Source: an uncultured Eubacteriales bacterium (GTDB lineage Bacteria > Bacillota > Clostridia > Oscillospirales > Oscillospiraceae). Taken from it: a DNA stretch of 5,467 bases. The DNA lies in the NCBI GenBank assembly GCA_900549645.1, contig URPD01000076.1:1-5467 (forward strand). Direction: 5' to 3'. The translations under genes were made by a program, and so were the position numbers. Numbering within the stretch: position 1 is the first letter of the stretch; each line of letters begins with the position of its first letter. This document shows positions 1 to 5,126 of the stretch, piece by piece. The notes beneath the pieces are model-generated. The model was not told the DNA's origin, did no database searches, and worked only from the letters and a program-made list of their open reading frames with translations.

Positions 1-2817
1 GACGACCTGATTGACGCCGGGGTTCATCTCGTCGCCGTTTTCACGGGTGAAGACCTTGACGTCGACGATGATGCCGTTCTCGCCGTGGGGAACCTTGAGC
101 GAGGTGTCGCGCACTTCGCGCGCCTTCTCGCCGAATATTGCGCGGAGCAGACGCTCCTCGGCAGTCAGATCGGTCTCGCCCTTCGGGGTGACCTTGCCGA
201 CCAGAATGTCGCCCGCGGTGACTTCCGCGCCGACCATGATTATGCCGCGCTCGTCGAGGTACTTCAGCGCGTCCTCGCCGACGCCGGGGATATCACGGGT
301 GATTTCCTCGGGTCCGAGCTTGGTGTCGCGGGCGTCGCACTCGTACTCCTCAACGTGCAGAGAGGTGAAAACGTCCTCCATGACAAGGCGCTCGTTGAGG
401 AGGATAGCGTCCTCGTAGTTGTAGCCTTCCCAGTTCATGTAGCCGACAAGGATGTTCTTGCCGAGCGCTATCTCACCGTTGGAGGTGCTGGGGCCGTCGG
501 CCACGACGTCGCCCTCGGCGACTCTGTCTCCGGCGTTGACTATCGGGCGCTGGTTGATGCAGGTGCCTTGGTTGGAGCGGGCAAACTTGATGAGCTTGTA
601 GTCCTTTATCTCGCCCGAATCGTAGCGGACGGTGATGGAGTTTGCGTCCACTCGGGTGACAACGCCGTCGCCCTCGGCGAGGATGCAGACGCCGGAGTCG
701 ACCGCGCACTTGTGCTCGATACCGGTGGCGACAATAGGCGCCTGAGTGGTGAGCAGAGGAACGGCCTGACGCTGCATGTTTGCGCCCATCAGAGCACGGT
801 TCGCGTCGTCGTTTTCAAGGAAGGGGATCATCGCGGTTGCGATTGAGATCATCATCTTGGGGCTGACGTCAACGTAATCGACGTCCTCGCGGTTGACCTG
901 CACGGTATCGTTGCGGTGACGGCAGGTGATGCGCTTGTTGACGAACACGCCGTTCTCGTCGACCGGCTCGCTCGCCTGCGCGACGATGTACTGATCCTCG
1001 ACGTCGGCGGTCATGTACTCGACCTCGTCGGTCACGCGGCAGGTGCCCTTCTCGACCTTGCGGTAGGGCGCTGCGAGGAAGCCGTACTCATTGGCGCGGG
1101 CATAGGATGCGAGGTAGTTTATAAGGCCGATGTTCGGGCCTTCAGGAGTCTCTATCGGGCAGAGACGGCCGTAATGGCTGTAATGAACGTCACGCACGTC
1201 GAACGATGCGCGCTCGCGGGACAGACCGCCGGGGCCGAGGGCGGACATACGGCGCTTATGCGTCAGCTCCGCGAGGGGGTTGGTCTGATCCATGAACTGG
1301 CTGAGCGGGCTGGAGCCGAAGAACTCCTTGATGCTCGCCGTGACGGGACGGATATTGATAAGGCTCTGGGGAGTGACGATGTCGAGATCCTGAAGGGTCA
1401 TACGCTCGCGGATGACGCGCTCCATGCGGCTGAAGCCAATGCGGAACTGGTTCTGCAGCAGCTCGCCGACGCAGCGGACGCGGCGGTTGCCCAGATGGTC
1501 GATATCGTCGGGGCTGCCGATGCCGTGGGCAAGGCAGTTGAGGTAGTTGACGGAGGAGAAGATATCGTCGTTGACGATGTGCTTCGGGATGAGGATGTCG
1601 ATATTCTCGCGGATAGCGTCCTTCAGAGCTTCGCCCTGATACTGCTCCATGAGCTGGCGCAGGACGATGCCGCGAACCTTTTCCTTGACGCCGACCTCGG
1701 CCGGGTCGAAATCGACATAGGAGCCGAGATTGACCATGCCGTTGGAGAACACGCGGACGTTCTTGCCCTCAACGTTGAGGTTGACGCTGATGACGCCGGC
1801 ATCGTCGATAAGCTTGGCCTTGTCGCGGGTCAGCACCTCGCCCTCGTCGGCGATAATCTCGCCGGTGCGCGGGTCGACGACCGGCATTGCGAGCGCGAAG
1901 CCTGCGATGCGCGGGAAGAGGGAGAGCTTCTTGTTGAACTTATAGCGGCCGACGTTGGAGATATCGTAACGGCGGCGGTCAAAGAACAGGCCGTCGAGCA
2001 GGGTCTCGGCGGACTCCACGGTGGGAGGATCGCCCGGACGCAGCTTGCGGTATATCTCGATCAGGCACTCGTCGCGCCCGTTGGTGGTGTCCTTCTCAAG
2101 GGTAGCGACCATGCGCTCATCCTCGCCGAAGATTTCCTTGATGCGCTCGTTGGTGACGGCGCCGACAAACGGATCGTCAACGCAGCTGAGCCAAGTGGCG
2201 GGACGGTTCTCGTCGTATGCGCCCATGGCCTTGAGGAACCAAGTGATGGGGAGCTTGCGGTTCTTGTCGATACGGACGTTGAAAACGTCGCCCGCGTCGG
2301 TCTCATACTCCAGCCACGCGCCGTGATAAGGGATGACGGTGGAGGAATAGATGCTTATCATGGACTTGTCAAGCTCTTTGCCGAAGTAGACGCCGGGGGA
2401 ACGGACGATCTGAGAGACGATAACGCGCTCAGCGCCGTTGATGACGAAGGTTCCGCCGGGAGTCATGATCGGGAAATCGCCCATGAAGATCTCCTGCTCC
2501 TTGATCTCCTCGGTCTCCTTGTTGCGCAGGCGGACGCGAACCTTCAGGGGCGCGGCGTATGTTGCGTCGCGGGCCTTGCACTCCTCCTCGGTGTACTTGG
2601 GCTTCTCGTCCATCGAGTAGTCGATGAAGCTCAGCTCCAGATTGCCGGAGTAGTCGGTGACGGAATCTACATCCTTGAACACCTCGCGCAGTCCCGTTTC
2701 AAGGAACCACTTGTAGGAGCTTTTCTGGATCTCCAAGAGGTTTGGCATATCCATGATCTCTTGGGTGCGGGCAAAGCTCTTTCTAAGAGTCTTGCCATAG
2801 AGAACATCTTTCGGCAT
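1..2817 (-). CDS. rpoB: RNA polymerase beta subunit, N-terminal 939 residues (3' end outside window)
   Basis: This is the second-largest catalytic subunit of bacterial RNA polymerase, which makes all cellular RNA in the cytoplasm. The minus strand reads without a stop from ATG at 2817 to the window edge, and the frame begins MPKDVLYGKTLRKSF. Family landmarks appear in order: FMGDFPIMT (about residues 111-119), INGAERVIVSQIVRSPGVYF (126-145), the rifampicin cluster SQFMDQTNPLAELTHKRR (506-523), CPIETPEGPNIGL (553-565), GYNYEDAILLNERL (798-811, with E802 and D803 matching the E. coli E813/D814 pair) and LLRAIFGEKA (890-899). The catalytic lysines and the C-terminal clamp lie outside the window. 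The start is supported by AAGGAG (2827-2832) nine bases upstream. Numbering runs six behind E. coli in the rifampicin cluster. Residue 504 is proline where E. coli has Q510. The gene is GC-rich with strong C/G third positions, and normally rpoC follows. Identification is essentially certain. Confidence 0.99.
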   Translation of the reverse strand, partial: MPKDVLYGKTLRKSFARTQEIMDMPNLLEIQKSSYKWFLETGLREVFKDVDSVTDYSGNLELSFIDYSMDEKPKYTEEECKARDATYAAPLKVRVRLRNKETEEIKEQEIFMGDFPIMTPGGTFVINGAERVIVSQIVRSPGVYFGKELDKSMISIYSSTVIPYHGAWLEYETDAGDVFNVRIDKNRKLPITWFLKAMGAYDENRPATWLSCVDDPFVGAVTNERIKEIFGEDERMVATLEKDTTNGRDECLIEIYRKLRPGDPPTVESAETLLDGLFFDRRRYDISNVGRYKFNKKLSLFPRIAGFALAMPVVDPRTGEIIADEGEVLTRDKAKLIDDAGVISVNLNVEGKNVRVFSNGMVNLGSYVDFDPAEVGVKEKVRGIVLRQLMEQYQGEALKDAIRENIDILIPKHIVNDDIFSSVNYLNCLAHGIGSPDDIDHLGNRRVRCVGELLQNQFRIGFSRMERVIRERMTLQDLDIVTPQSLINIRPVTASIKEFFGSSPLSQFMDQTNPLAELTHKRRMSALGPGGLSRERASFDVRDVHYSHYGRLCPIETPEGPNIGLINYLASYARANEYGFLAAPYRKVEKGTCRVTDEVEYMTADVEDQYIVAQASEPVDENGVFVNKRITCRHRNDTVQVNREDVDYVDVSPKMMISIATAMIPFLENDDANRALMGANMQRQAVPLLTTQAPIVATGIEHKCAVDSGVCILAEGDGVVTRVDANSITVRYDSGEIKDYKLIKFARSNQGTCINQRPIVNAGDRVAEGDVVADGPSTSNGEIALGKNILVGYMNWEGYNYEDAILLNERLVMEDVFTSLHVEEYECDARDTKLGPEEITRDIPGVGEDALKYLDERGIIMVGAEVTAGDILVGKVTPKGETDLTAEERLLRAIFGEKAREVRDTSLKVPHGENGIIVDVKVFTRENGDEMNPGVNQVV

Positions 2818-2826
2818 TGGCGCACT

Positions 2827-2832
2827 CTCCTT
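2827..2832 (-). promoter_or_regulatory. Ribosome binding site of rpoB
   Basis: The minus strand carries AAGGAG, ending nine bases before the ATG at 2817. It is a near-consensus Shine-Dalgarno and fixes the rpoB start, since the encoded N-terminus also matches the family. Confidence 0.9.
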
Positions 2833-2884
2833 ATCAATAAGTTGCAAACGCACGGGTGTGTTGTCAGTTTCTTATAACCCGGTG

Positions 2885-2913
2885 TTGATTTTACATTGCG
2901 GTAATGTTATAAT
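2885..2913 (+). promoter_or_regulatory. Candidate rightward promoter for the membrane-protein gene
   Basis: TTGATT (2885-2890), a 17-bp spacer and a perfect TATAAT (2908-2913) preceded by TGT form a good extended -10 promoter on the plus strand. Transcription would start near 2920 and give a leader of about 165 nt before the gene at 3084. That transcript crosses the rpoB promoter, which points the opposite way. No better promoter is visible closer to the gene. Confidence 0.55.
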
Positions 2914-2928
2914 TGCGACGTTGAAAGT

Positions 2929-2941
2929 GGGATATTATCCC
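2929..2941. repeat. 13-bp palindrome in the rpoB leader
   Basis: GGGATA-T-TATCCC is a perfect inverted repeat around a single central base. It lies roughly 20-30 bp downstream of the predicted rpoB start of transcription and a few bases downstream of the predicted rightward start. It could be a protein-binding operator for either promoter. An RNA hairpin is unlikely with so small a loop. Function unknown. Confidence 0.45.
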
Positions 2942-2965
2942 CCTCCCCGGCAAACATAGCAAGAT

Positions 2966-2995
2966 ATTATACCATTTGTCATATTGCAAAGTCAA
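2966..2995 (-). promoter_or_regulatory. rpoB promoter (sigma-A type, extended -10)
   Basis: On the minus strand the -35 box is TTGACT (2990-2995), the spacer is 18 bp, and the -10 box is a perfect TATAAT (2966-2971) preceded by TGG, an extended -10. The 20-odd bases upstream of the -35 are AT-rich and could act as an UP element. The start of transcription would be near 2958-2960, giving a leader of about 140 nt before rpoB. This agrees with rpoB heading its own transcript here. It is a sequence-based prediction only. Confidence 0.85.
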
Positions 2996-2996
2996 G

Positions 2997-3025
2997 GCTT
3001 ATTTTATTAAATAAGCGGCTTTTTT
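2997..3025 (+). terminator. AT-rich terminator-like hairpin in the rightward leader
   Basis: GCTTATTT (2997-3004) and AAATAAGC (3009-3016) pair perfectly over 8 bp around a 4-base loop. GGC and then six T residues (3020-3025) follow. The stem is AT-rich and the T run starts three bases after it, so termination may be weak. The palindrome also abuts the -35 box of the rpoB promoter, so it could serve as a binding site or UP element instead. Confidence 0.45.
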
Positions 3026-3028
3026 CAG

Positions 3029-3053
3029 GCGGCTGTCGAGGCCGCATTTTTTT
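3029..3053 (+). terminator. Rho-independent-type terminator or attenuator upstream of the membrane-protein gene
   Basis: GCGGC (3029-3033) pairs with GCCGC (3041-3045), extended by one T-G wobble, with a 5-base loop. An A and seven T residues (3047-3053) follow. The T run is on the plus strand, so it would stop rightward transcription about 30 bp before the gene at 3084. With no gene ending upstream on that strand, an attenuator or the end of a short RNA from the promoter at 2885 is the natural reading. Confidence 0.6.
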
Positions 3054-3072
3054 ATAGCGCAATTTTCGCTTC

Positions 3073-3077
3073 GAGGT
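3073..3077 (+). promoter_or_regulatory. Ribosome binding site of the membrane-protein gene
   Basis: GAGGT lies six bases before the ATG at 3084. It is modest but correctly spaced, and it supports this start. Confidence 0.65.
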
Positions 3078-3083
3078 ACTGCA

Positions 3084-4316
3084 ATGGATATTCGGGTCAT
3101 TTTAATGCTCGCCGCCGTGGGTGCGTTCGCCCTGATTTTATTATATAAGGAAGGACTTCTCAAAAAACCTGCGCCGATCGTGGCCGCGGTCGTGCTGACG
3201 GCGCTGGCGCTCGTGCTGCGCGCGCTCGTTTTCGGCTATGAGACGCTCGATTATCAGAATTTTCTGACGCGCTGGGTGGATTTCTTCCGGCAGCGCGGCG
3301 GCTGGCGCGCGCTCAGCGAACCGGTCGGGAACTACAATATCCCGTATCTGTACTTCATGGCGCTGTTTTCTTACAGCTCCGTGAAGGATCTGTATCTCAT
3401 CAAGCTGCTCTCTACCGTGTTCGACGTGCTGCTGGCCTACTCCGCAATGCGGCTCGTCTCGCGCTGGCAGAAATCCGTGTGGCTGCGGCTCGGCTGCTTC
3501 TTCACGGTGCTGCTGTGGCCAACGGTGTTTCTCAACAGCGCCGTCTGGGCGCAGTGCGACAGCATATATGTCGCCCTCGCGCTGCTTGGCATTGATCTCG
3601 CGCTGGACGATCGGCCGGTGCTCGCAATGACCTGCATGGCGCTGTCGTTTGGGTTCAAGCTTCAGGCCGTGTTCATCCTGCCGGTGTGCGCGGTGCTGTG
3701 GATGCAGGGAAAGTTCAGATGGTACCACTTCCTCGTCTTCCCTGCCGTGTATGTGCTGATGGTGCTGCCCGCAGTCATCATCGGCAGGCCGTTTATGGAC
3801 ACGGTGCTGCTGTATTTCGGCCAGACCGGCAGCATCGGCACGGGGCTGAATTACAATTCCCCGTCGGTGTTCGCGCTGATCCGCGGCGTCGCCGACACGG
3901 ACGCGGCCTCCAAGGCCGGTATCGTCGGGGCGTTCGCGTATATGCTCGCGGTGCTCGGCGTGTGCTTCATCGGGCACAGACGGCTGAATGATCAGGCGGT
4001 GTTCGCTGCGGCGGTGCTGCTCGCGGTCGGGATTCCGTTCCTGCTGCCGCATATGCACGACCGGTATTTCTACGTTGCCGATATCCTGACGCTGGCGCTG
4101 GCTTTCGCGTTTCCGGTGTATTCCCCCGCGGCGCTGCTCACGGAGTTCGCGTCGCTGCTGGGGTATCACGCGTATCTGAAGATGCGGTATCTGCTGCCGA
4201 TGCGCTATGGCGCGGCGGCGCTGCTCGTGGTGCTGGCAGTGGGAATATGCTTCCTCGCGGACTCGCTCGCGGGGAAAAATGGCCAAAACGAGCAAAAACG
4301 GGAAATTCGTGCTTGA
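3084..4316 (+). CDS. Polytopic membrane glycosyltransferase, GT-C / Gpi18-like mannosyltransferase family
   Basis: This 410-residue protein is dominated by hydrophobic segments (for example about residues 4-21, 30-50, 107-124, 134-152, 160-175, 194-206, 214-233, 282-296, 303-321, 329-345 and 376-393), so it is an integral membrane protein of roughly ten or more helices. The first external loop has YETLDYQNFLTRW (52-64), an acidic loop like the catalytic Asp region of GT-C enzymes. AVWAQCDSIYVAL (153-165) and LPHMHDRYFYVADI (321-334) resemble the conserved GQ-D and H-RYFY motifs of Gpi18-related bacterial proteins. Such enzymes transfer a sugar from a polyprenyl-phosphate donor at the outer face of the membrane, often in envelope polysaccharide or glycolipid synthesis. 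Donor and acceptor cannot be told from sequence. The C-terminal tail is short and charged. The gene stands alone, divergent from rpoB, and its stop codon sits inside the tRNA promoter. Family call is from motif recognition, not a search. Confidence 0.8.
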   Translation: MDIRVILMLAAVGAFALILLYKEGLLKKPAPIVAAVVLTALALVLRALVFGYETLDYQNFLTRWVDFFRQRGGWRALSEPVGNYNIPYLYFMALFSYSSVKDLYLIKLLSTVFDVLLAYSAMRLVSRWQKSVWLRLGCFFTVLLWPTVFLNSAVWAQCDSIYVALALLGIDLALDDRPVLAMTCMALSFGFKLQAVFILPVCAVLWMQGKFRWYHFLVFPAVYVLMVLPAVIIGRPFMDTVLLYFGQTGSIGTGLNYNSPSVFALIRGVADTDAASKAGIVGAFAYMLAVLGVCFIGHRRLNDQAVFAAAVLLAVGIPFLLPHMHDRYFYVADILTLALAFAFPVYSPAALLTEFASLLGYHAYLKMRYLLPMRYGAAALLVVLAVGICFLADSLAGKNGQNEQKREIRA

Positions 4317-4340
4317 CAAACTGATTTTATCTGCTATAAT
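4313..4340 (+). promoter_or_regulatory. Near-perfect sigma-A promoter for tRNA-Leu
   Basis: TTGACA (4313-4318), a 16-bp spacer and TATAAT (4335-4340) preceded by TGC are consensus -35 and extended -10 elements. The TGA stop of the upstream gene (4314-4316) lies inside the -35 box. Transcription would start near 4347, leaving a leader of about 65 nt to be trimmed by RNase P. Confidence 0.9.
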
Positions 4341-4411
4341 AACTCATGCCTTAAATGTGGCGCGCCAAAGATGCGAACGGGTTTAAATGGATCCGGGGCA
4401 TTGGCGAATAA

Positions 4412-4496
4412 GCGAGAGTGCTGGAATAGGTAGACAGGCACGTTTGAGGGGCGTGTGTCAACCGACGTGGGAGTTCAAGTCTCCTCTCTCGCACCA
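4412..4496 (+). tRNA. tRNA-Leu (anticodon GAG), CCA encoded
   Basis: This is an 85-nt class II tRNA that reads CUC and CUU leucine codons. The acceptor stem GCGAGAG (4412-4418) pairs with CTCTCGC (4486-4492), followed by discriminator A and encoded CCA (4494-4496). The anticodon stem CACGT/GCGTG encloses the loop TTGAGGG with GAG at 4446-4448. The long variable arm has TGTC/GACG pairing around AACC. The T-arm is GGGAG-TTCAAGT-CTCCT (4469-4485). The D-arm GGAATAGGTAGACAGGC is typical of Leu tRNAs. CTC codons are common in both large genes of the window, which fits. It has its own strong promoter and terminator, although readthrough from the membrane-protein gene is also possible because no terminator separates them. 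Confidence 0.97.
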
Positions 4497-4512
4497 GGCT
4501 TGTCAGCCAATT

Positions 4513-4545
4513 TTGATGACACTGCGTCAAACGCAGTGTCATCAA
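4513..4545 (+). repeat. 15-bp perfect inverted repeat just after tRNA-Leu
   Basis: The arm TTGATGACACTGCGT (4513-4527) is exactly repeated in reverse complement at 4531-4545, with a 3-base CAA loop. No T run follows directly, so it is not itself a classical terminator. It would form a very stable 3' hairpin in the tRNA precursor and may be a processing or stability element, or a small dispersed palindromic repeat. Confidence 0.85.
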
Positions 4546-4548
4546 TGC

Positions 4549-4580
4549 TTTCCGGGCACAAAAGACCCGGAAATTTTTTT
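4549..4580 (+). terminator. Rho-independent terminator of the tRNA-Leu transcript
   Basis: TTTCCGGG (4549-4556) pairs with CCCGGAAA (4566-4573) around a 9-base loop, and seven T residues (4574-4580) follow. The orientation is plus strand, so this ends the tRNA transcript. Confidence 0.9.
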
Positions 4581-4587
4581 GTTTTTC

Positions 4588-4598
4588 CATTGATGACA
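4588..4598 (+). repeat. Third copy of the hairpin arm, flanking the terminator
   Basis: CATTGATGACA here is the exact reverse complement of TGTCATCAATG at 4537-4547, the right arm of the 15-bp hairpin. The pair brackets the terminator at 4549-4580, so the right arm could pair with either side. Confidence 0.7.
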
Positions 4599-4618
4599 AA
4601 CGCCGTTTTCATGTAACT

Positions 4619-4637
4619 GAGGAGACTTGAACTACCC
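4619..4637 (-). repeat. Inverted partial copy of the tRNA-Leu T-arm / 3' end
   Basis: Read on the minus strand, 4633-4619 is AGTTCAAGTCTCCTC, identical over 15 bases to tRNA-Leu 4472-4486 (T-arm plus the first acceptor base). The preceding bases, GGGT against GGG, also nearly match. The rest of a tRNA cannot be folded around it, so it is a fragment rather than a gene. Such tRNA 3'-end fragments are typical traces of integrases that target tRNA genes, but this copy is inverted, which a simple attL/attR pair would not be. Confidence 0.6.
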
Positions 4638-4730
4638 AAACCGGGTTTTGAGCCATTTTATCTCTCCTCTGCCGCAGATTTCTGAAAATTCTTTCGATAT
4701 TCTAAAAAAATAAATATTACAAAAATTCAA

Positions 4731-4777
4731 GCGACGGATTGTTGGTTTCGCAGAATCAACAATTCGGCGCTTTTTTT
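4731..4777 (+). terminator. Strong rho-independent terminator with no obvious gene upstream
   Basis: GCGACGGATTGTTG (4731-4744) pairs with CAACAATTCGGCGC (4757-4770) over 14 positions with one mismatch and one G-T wobble, around a 12-base loop. Seven T residues (4771-4777) follow. The tRNA transcript already has its own terminator at 4549-4580, so this may end a lost gene or an unrecognised small RNA. Confidence 0.8.
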
Positions 4778-4790
4778 CAGAGGCGATTCT

Positions 4791-4820
4791 TTGAGATTAT
4801 GTAAACCGCGCGTGTTAAAA
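4791..4820 (+). promoter_or_regulatory. Weak candidate promoter for the 56-codon ORF
   Basis: TTGAGA (4791-4796), an 18-bp spacer and TTAAAA (4815-4820) are a poor match to sigma-A boxes. The position, after a terminator and before the small ORF, is the main argument for it. Confidence 0.25.
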
Positions 4821-4837
4821 AGAATAAACAACTCGGT

Positions 4838-4877
4838 AAGGCCGGAACTTTTAAGAAATCAAAGGTTCCGGCCTTTT
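4838..4877 (+). terminator. Hairpin ahead of the 56-codon ORF (attenuator or weak terminator)
   Basis: AAGGCCGGAAC (4838-4848) pairs perfectly with GTTCCGGCCTT (4865-4875), and the loop may zip further through CTTT and AAAG. Only four T residues (4874-4877, overlapping the stem end) follow. It ends eight bases before the AGGAGG at 4885, so it could attenuate transcription of, or protect the 5' end of, the mRNA for the next ORF. Confidence 0.55.
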
Positions 4878-4884
4878 GACGTTT

Positions 4885-4890
4885 AGGAGG
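4885..4890 (+). promoter_or_regulatory. Ribosome binding site deciding the GTG start of the small ORF
   Basis: A perfect AGGAGG lies seven bases before GTG at 4898. The first ATG in this frame is 24 codons further in and has no comparable site, so GTG is the start. Confidence 0.8.
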
Positions 4891-4897
4891 GATTCAA

Positions 4898-5068
4898 GTG
4901 AAAAACTACGAAATCAAACAGGCGTTCAAAAATCTGCCGGATGCTGAGCTTCCGGACATTGAGCAGGTTATGTGCCGTGAATACGAGCAGTGTGAAAGGT
5001 GCAATTACCCAGCGCACGGTTTCATCTGCTGGCACGGCGACGGCGAATACCTAAGAACTGAAGTGTAG
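4898..5068 (+). CDS. Small Cys/His-rich hypothetical protein, 56 residues
   Basis: I do not recognise this protein. It begins MKNYEIKQAFKNLPDAEL from a GTG start with a perfect AGGAGG seven bases upstream. The N-terminal half is charged and probably helical. The C-terminal half carries C26, C32, C35, C44, H40 and H46 in the order CREYEQCERC...H...CWH, so a small zinc-binding fold is possible but unproven. There is no signal peptide or membrane segment. Its TAG stop lies inside the AGGAGG of the next start (5079), so it was probably the first gene of a tightly packed operon. Small orphan proteins of this kind are frequent in phages and mobile elements, which fits the degraded tRNA-adjacent context. 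It is too short to be sure it is expressed, but the frame, ribosome binding site and coupling together make it credible. Confidence 0.65.
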   Translation: MKNYEIKQAFKNLPDAELPDIEQVMCREYEQCERCNYPAHGFICWHGDGEYLRTEV

Positions 5069-5078
5069 GAGGTAAAAA

Positions 5079-5105
5079 ATGATTATCCATTGCAAACCAC
5101 ATTAA
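5079..5105 (+). pseudogene. Start of a broken downstream gene (eight codons, then stop)
   Basis: An excellent AGGAGGT (5067-5073), overlapping the stop of the preceding ORF, sits five bases before ATG at 5079. The frame reads MIIHCKPH and then TAA. So strong a coupled start serving eight codons suggests the body of the gene was lost by deletion or rearrangement around 5095-5110. The same frame stays open after the TAA to about 5327, but that stretch is better explained by the opposite strand. It could instead be a genuine tiny peptide. Confidence 0.45.
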
Positions 5106-5126
5106 ACGGTTAAATTACTTGTGCTC

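Larger units (their letters stand above)
4581..4730. other. Non-coding spacer after the tRNA terminator
   Basis: No open frame with a ribosome binding site is visible on either strand. The left part holds the third repeat arm and the tRNA fragment, which is bracketed by a 7-bp inverted repeat, GAGGAGA (4619-4625) and TCTCCTC (4663-4669). From about 4680 the sequence becomes very AT-rich and ends at the strong terminator at 4731. It could encode a short RNA, but I see no convincing promoter. Confidence 0.5.

Noticed and set aside
916..2877. A 653-codon open frame on the plus strand, and another at 85-846
   Set aside because: Both lie antisense to rpoB and arise from its GC-rich third positions. 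The encoded sequence is low-complexity (rich in A, D, V and L), and rpoB on the other strand matches its family throughout.
2907..2957. A 16-codon leader ORF (MFAGEGDN...) at the start of the predicted rpoB transcript
   Set aside because: Its ATG is only about three bases from the predicted transcription start and has no ribosome binding site. Nothing in its codons suggests a leader peptide with a regulatory codon run.
3141..4319. A 392-codon open frame on the minus strand
   Set aside because: It is the complement of the membrane-protein gene, rich in R, H, Q and E, with no ribosome binding site. The plus strand has membrane segments and family motifs.
4358..4394. A cluster of restriction-like palindromes (TGGCGCGCCA, TTTAAA, GGATCC) in the tRNA leader, resembling a cloning polylinker
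   Set aside because: The sites are irregularly spaced in otherwise natural-looking sequence between a native promoter and a tRNA. Coincidence is more likely than vector contamination.
4351..4599. Short open frames on both strands across tRNA-Leu and its terminator
   Set aside because: They run through the tRNA gene and the palindromes, which explains why both strands stay open. Neither has a ribosome binding site.
4619..4669. A possible second tRNA on the minus strand, with GAGGAGA/TCTCCTC as an acceptor stem
   Set aside because: The interval is only 51 bp, and the T-arm bases would be used twice. No D-arm or anticodon arm can be formed.
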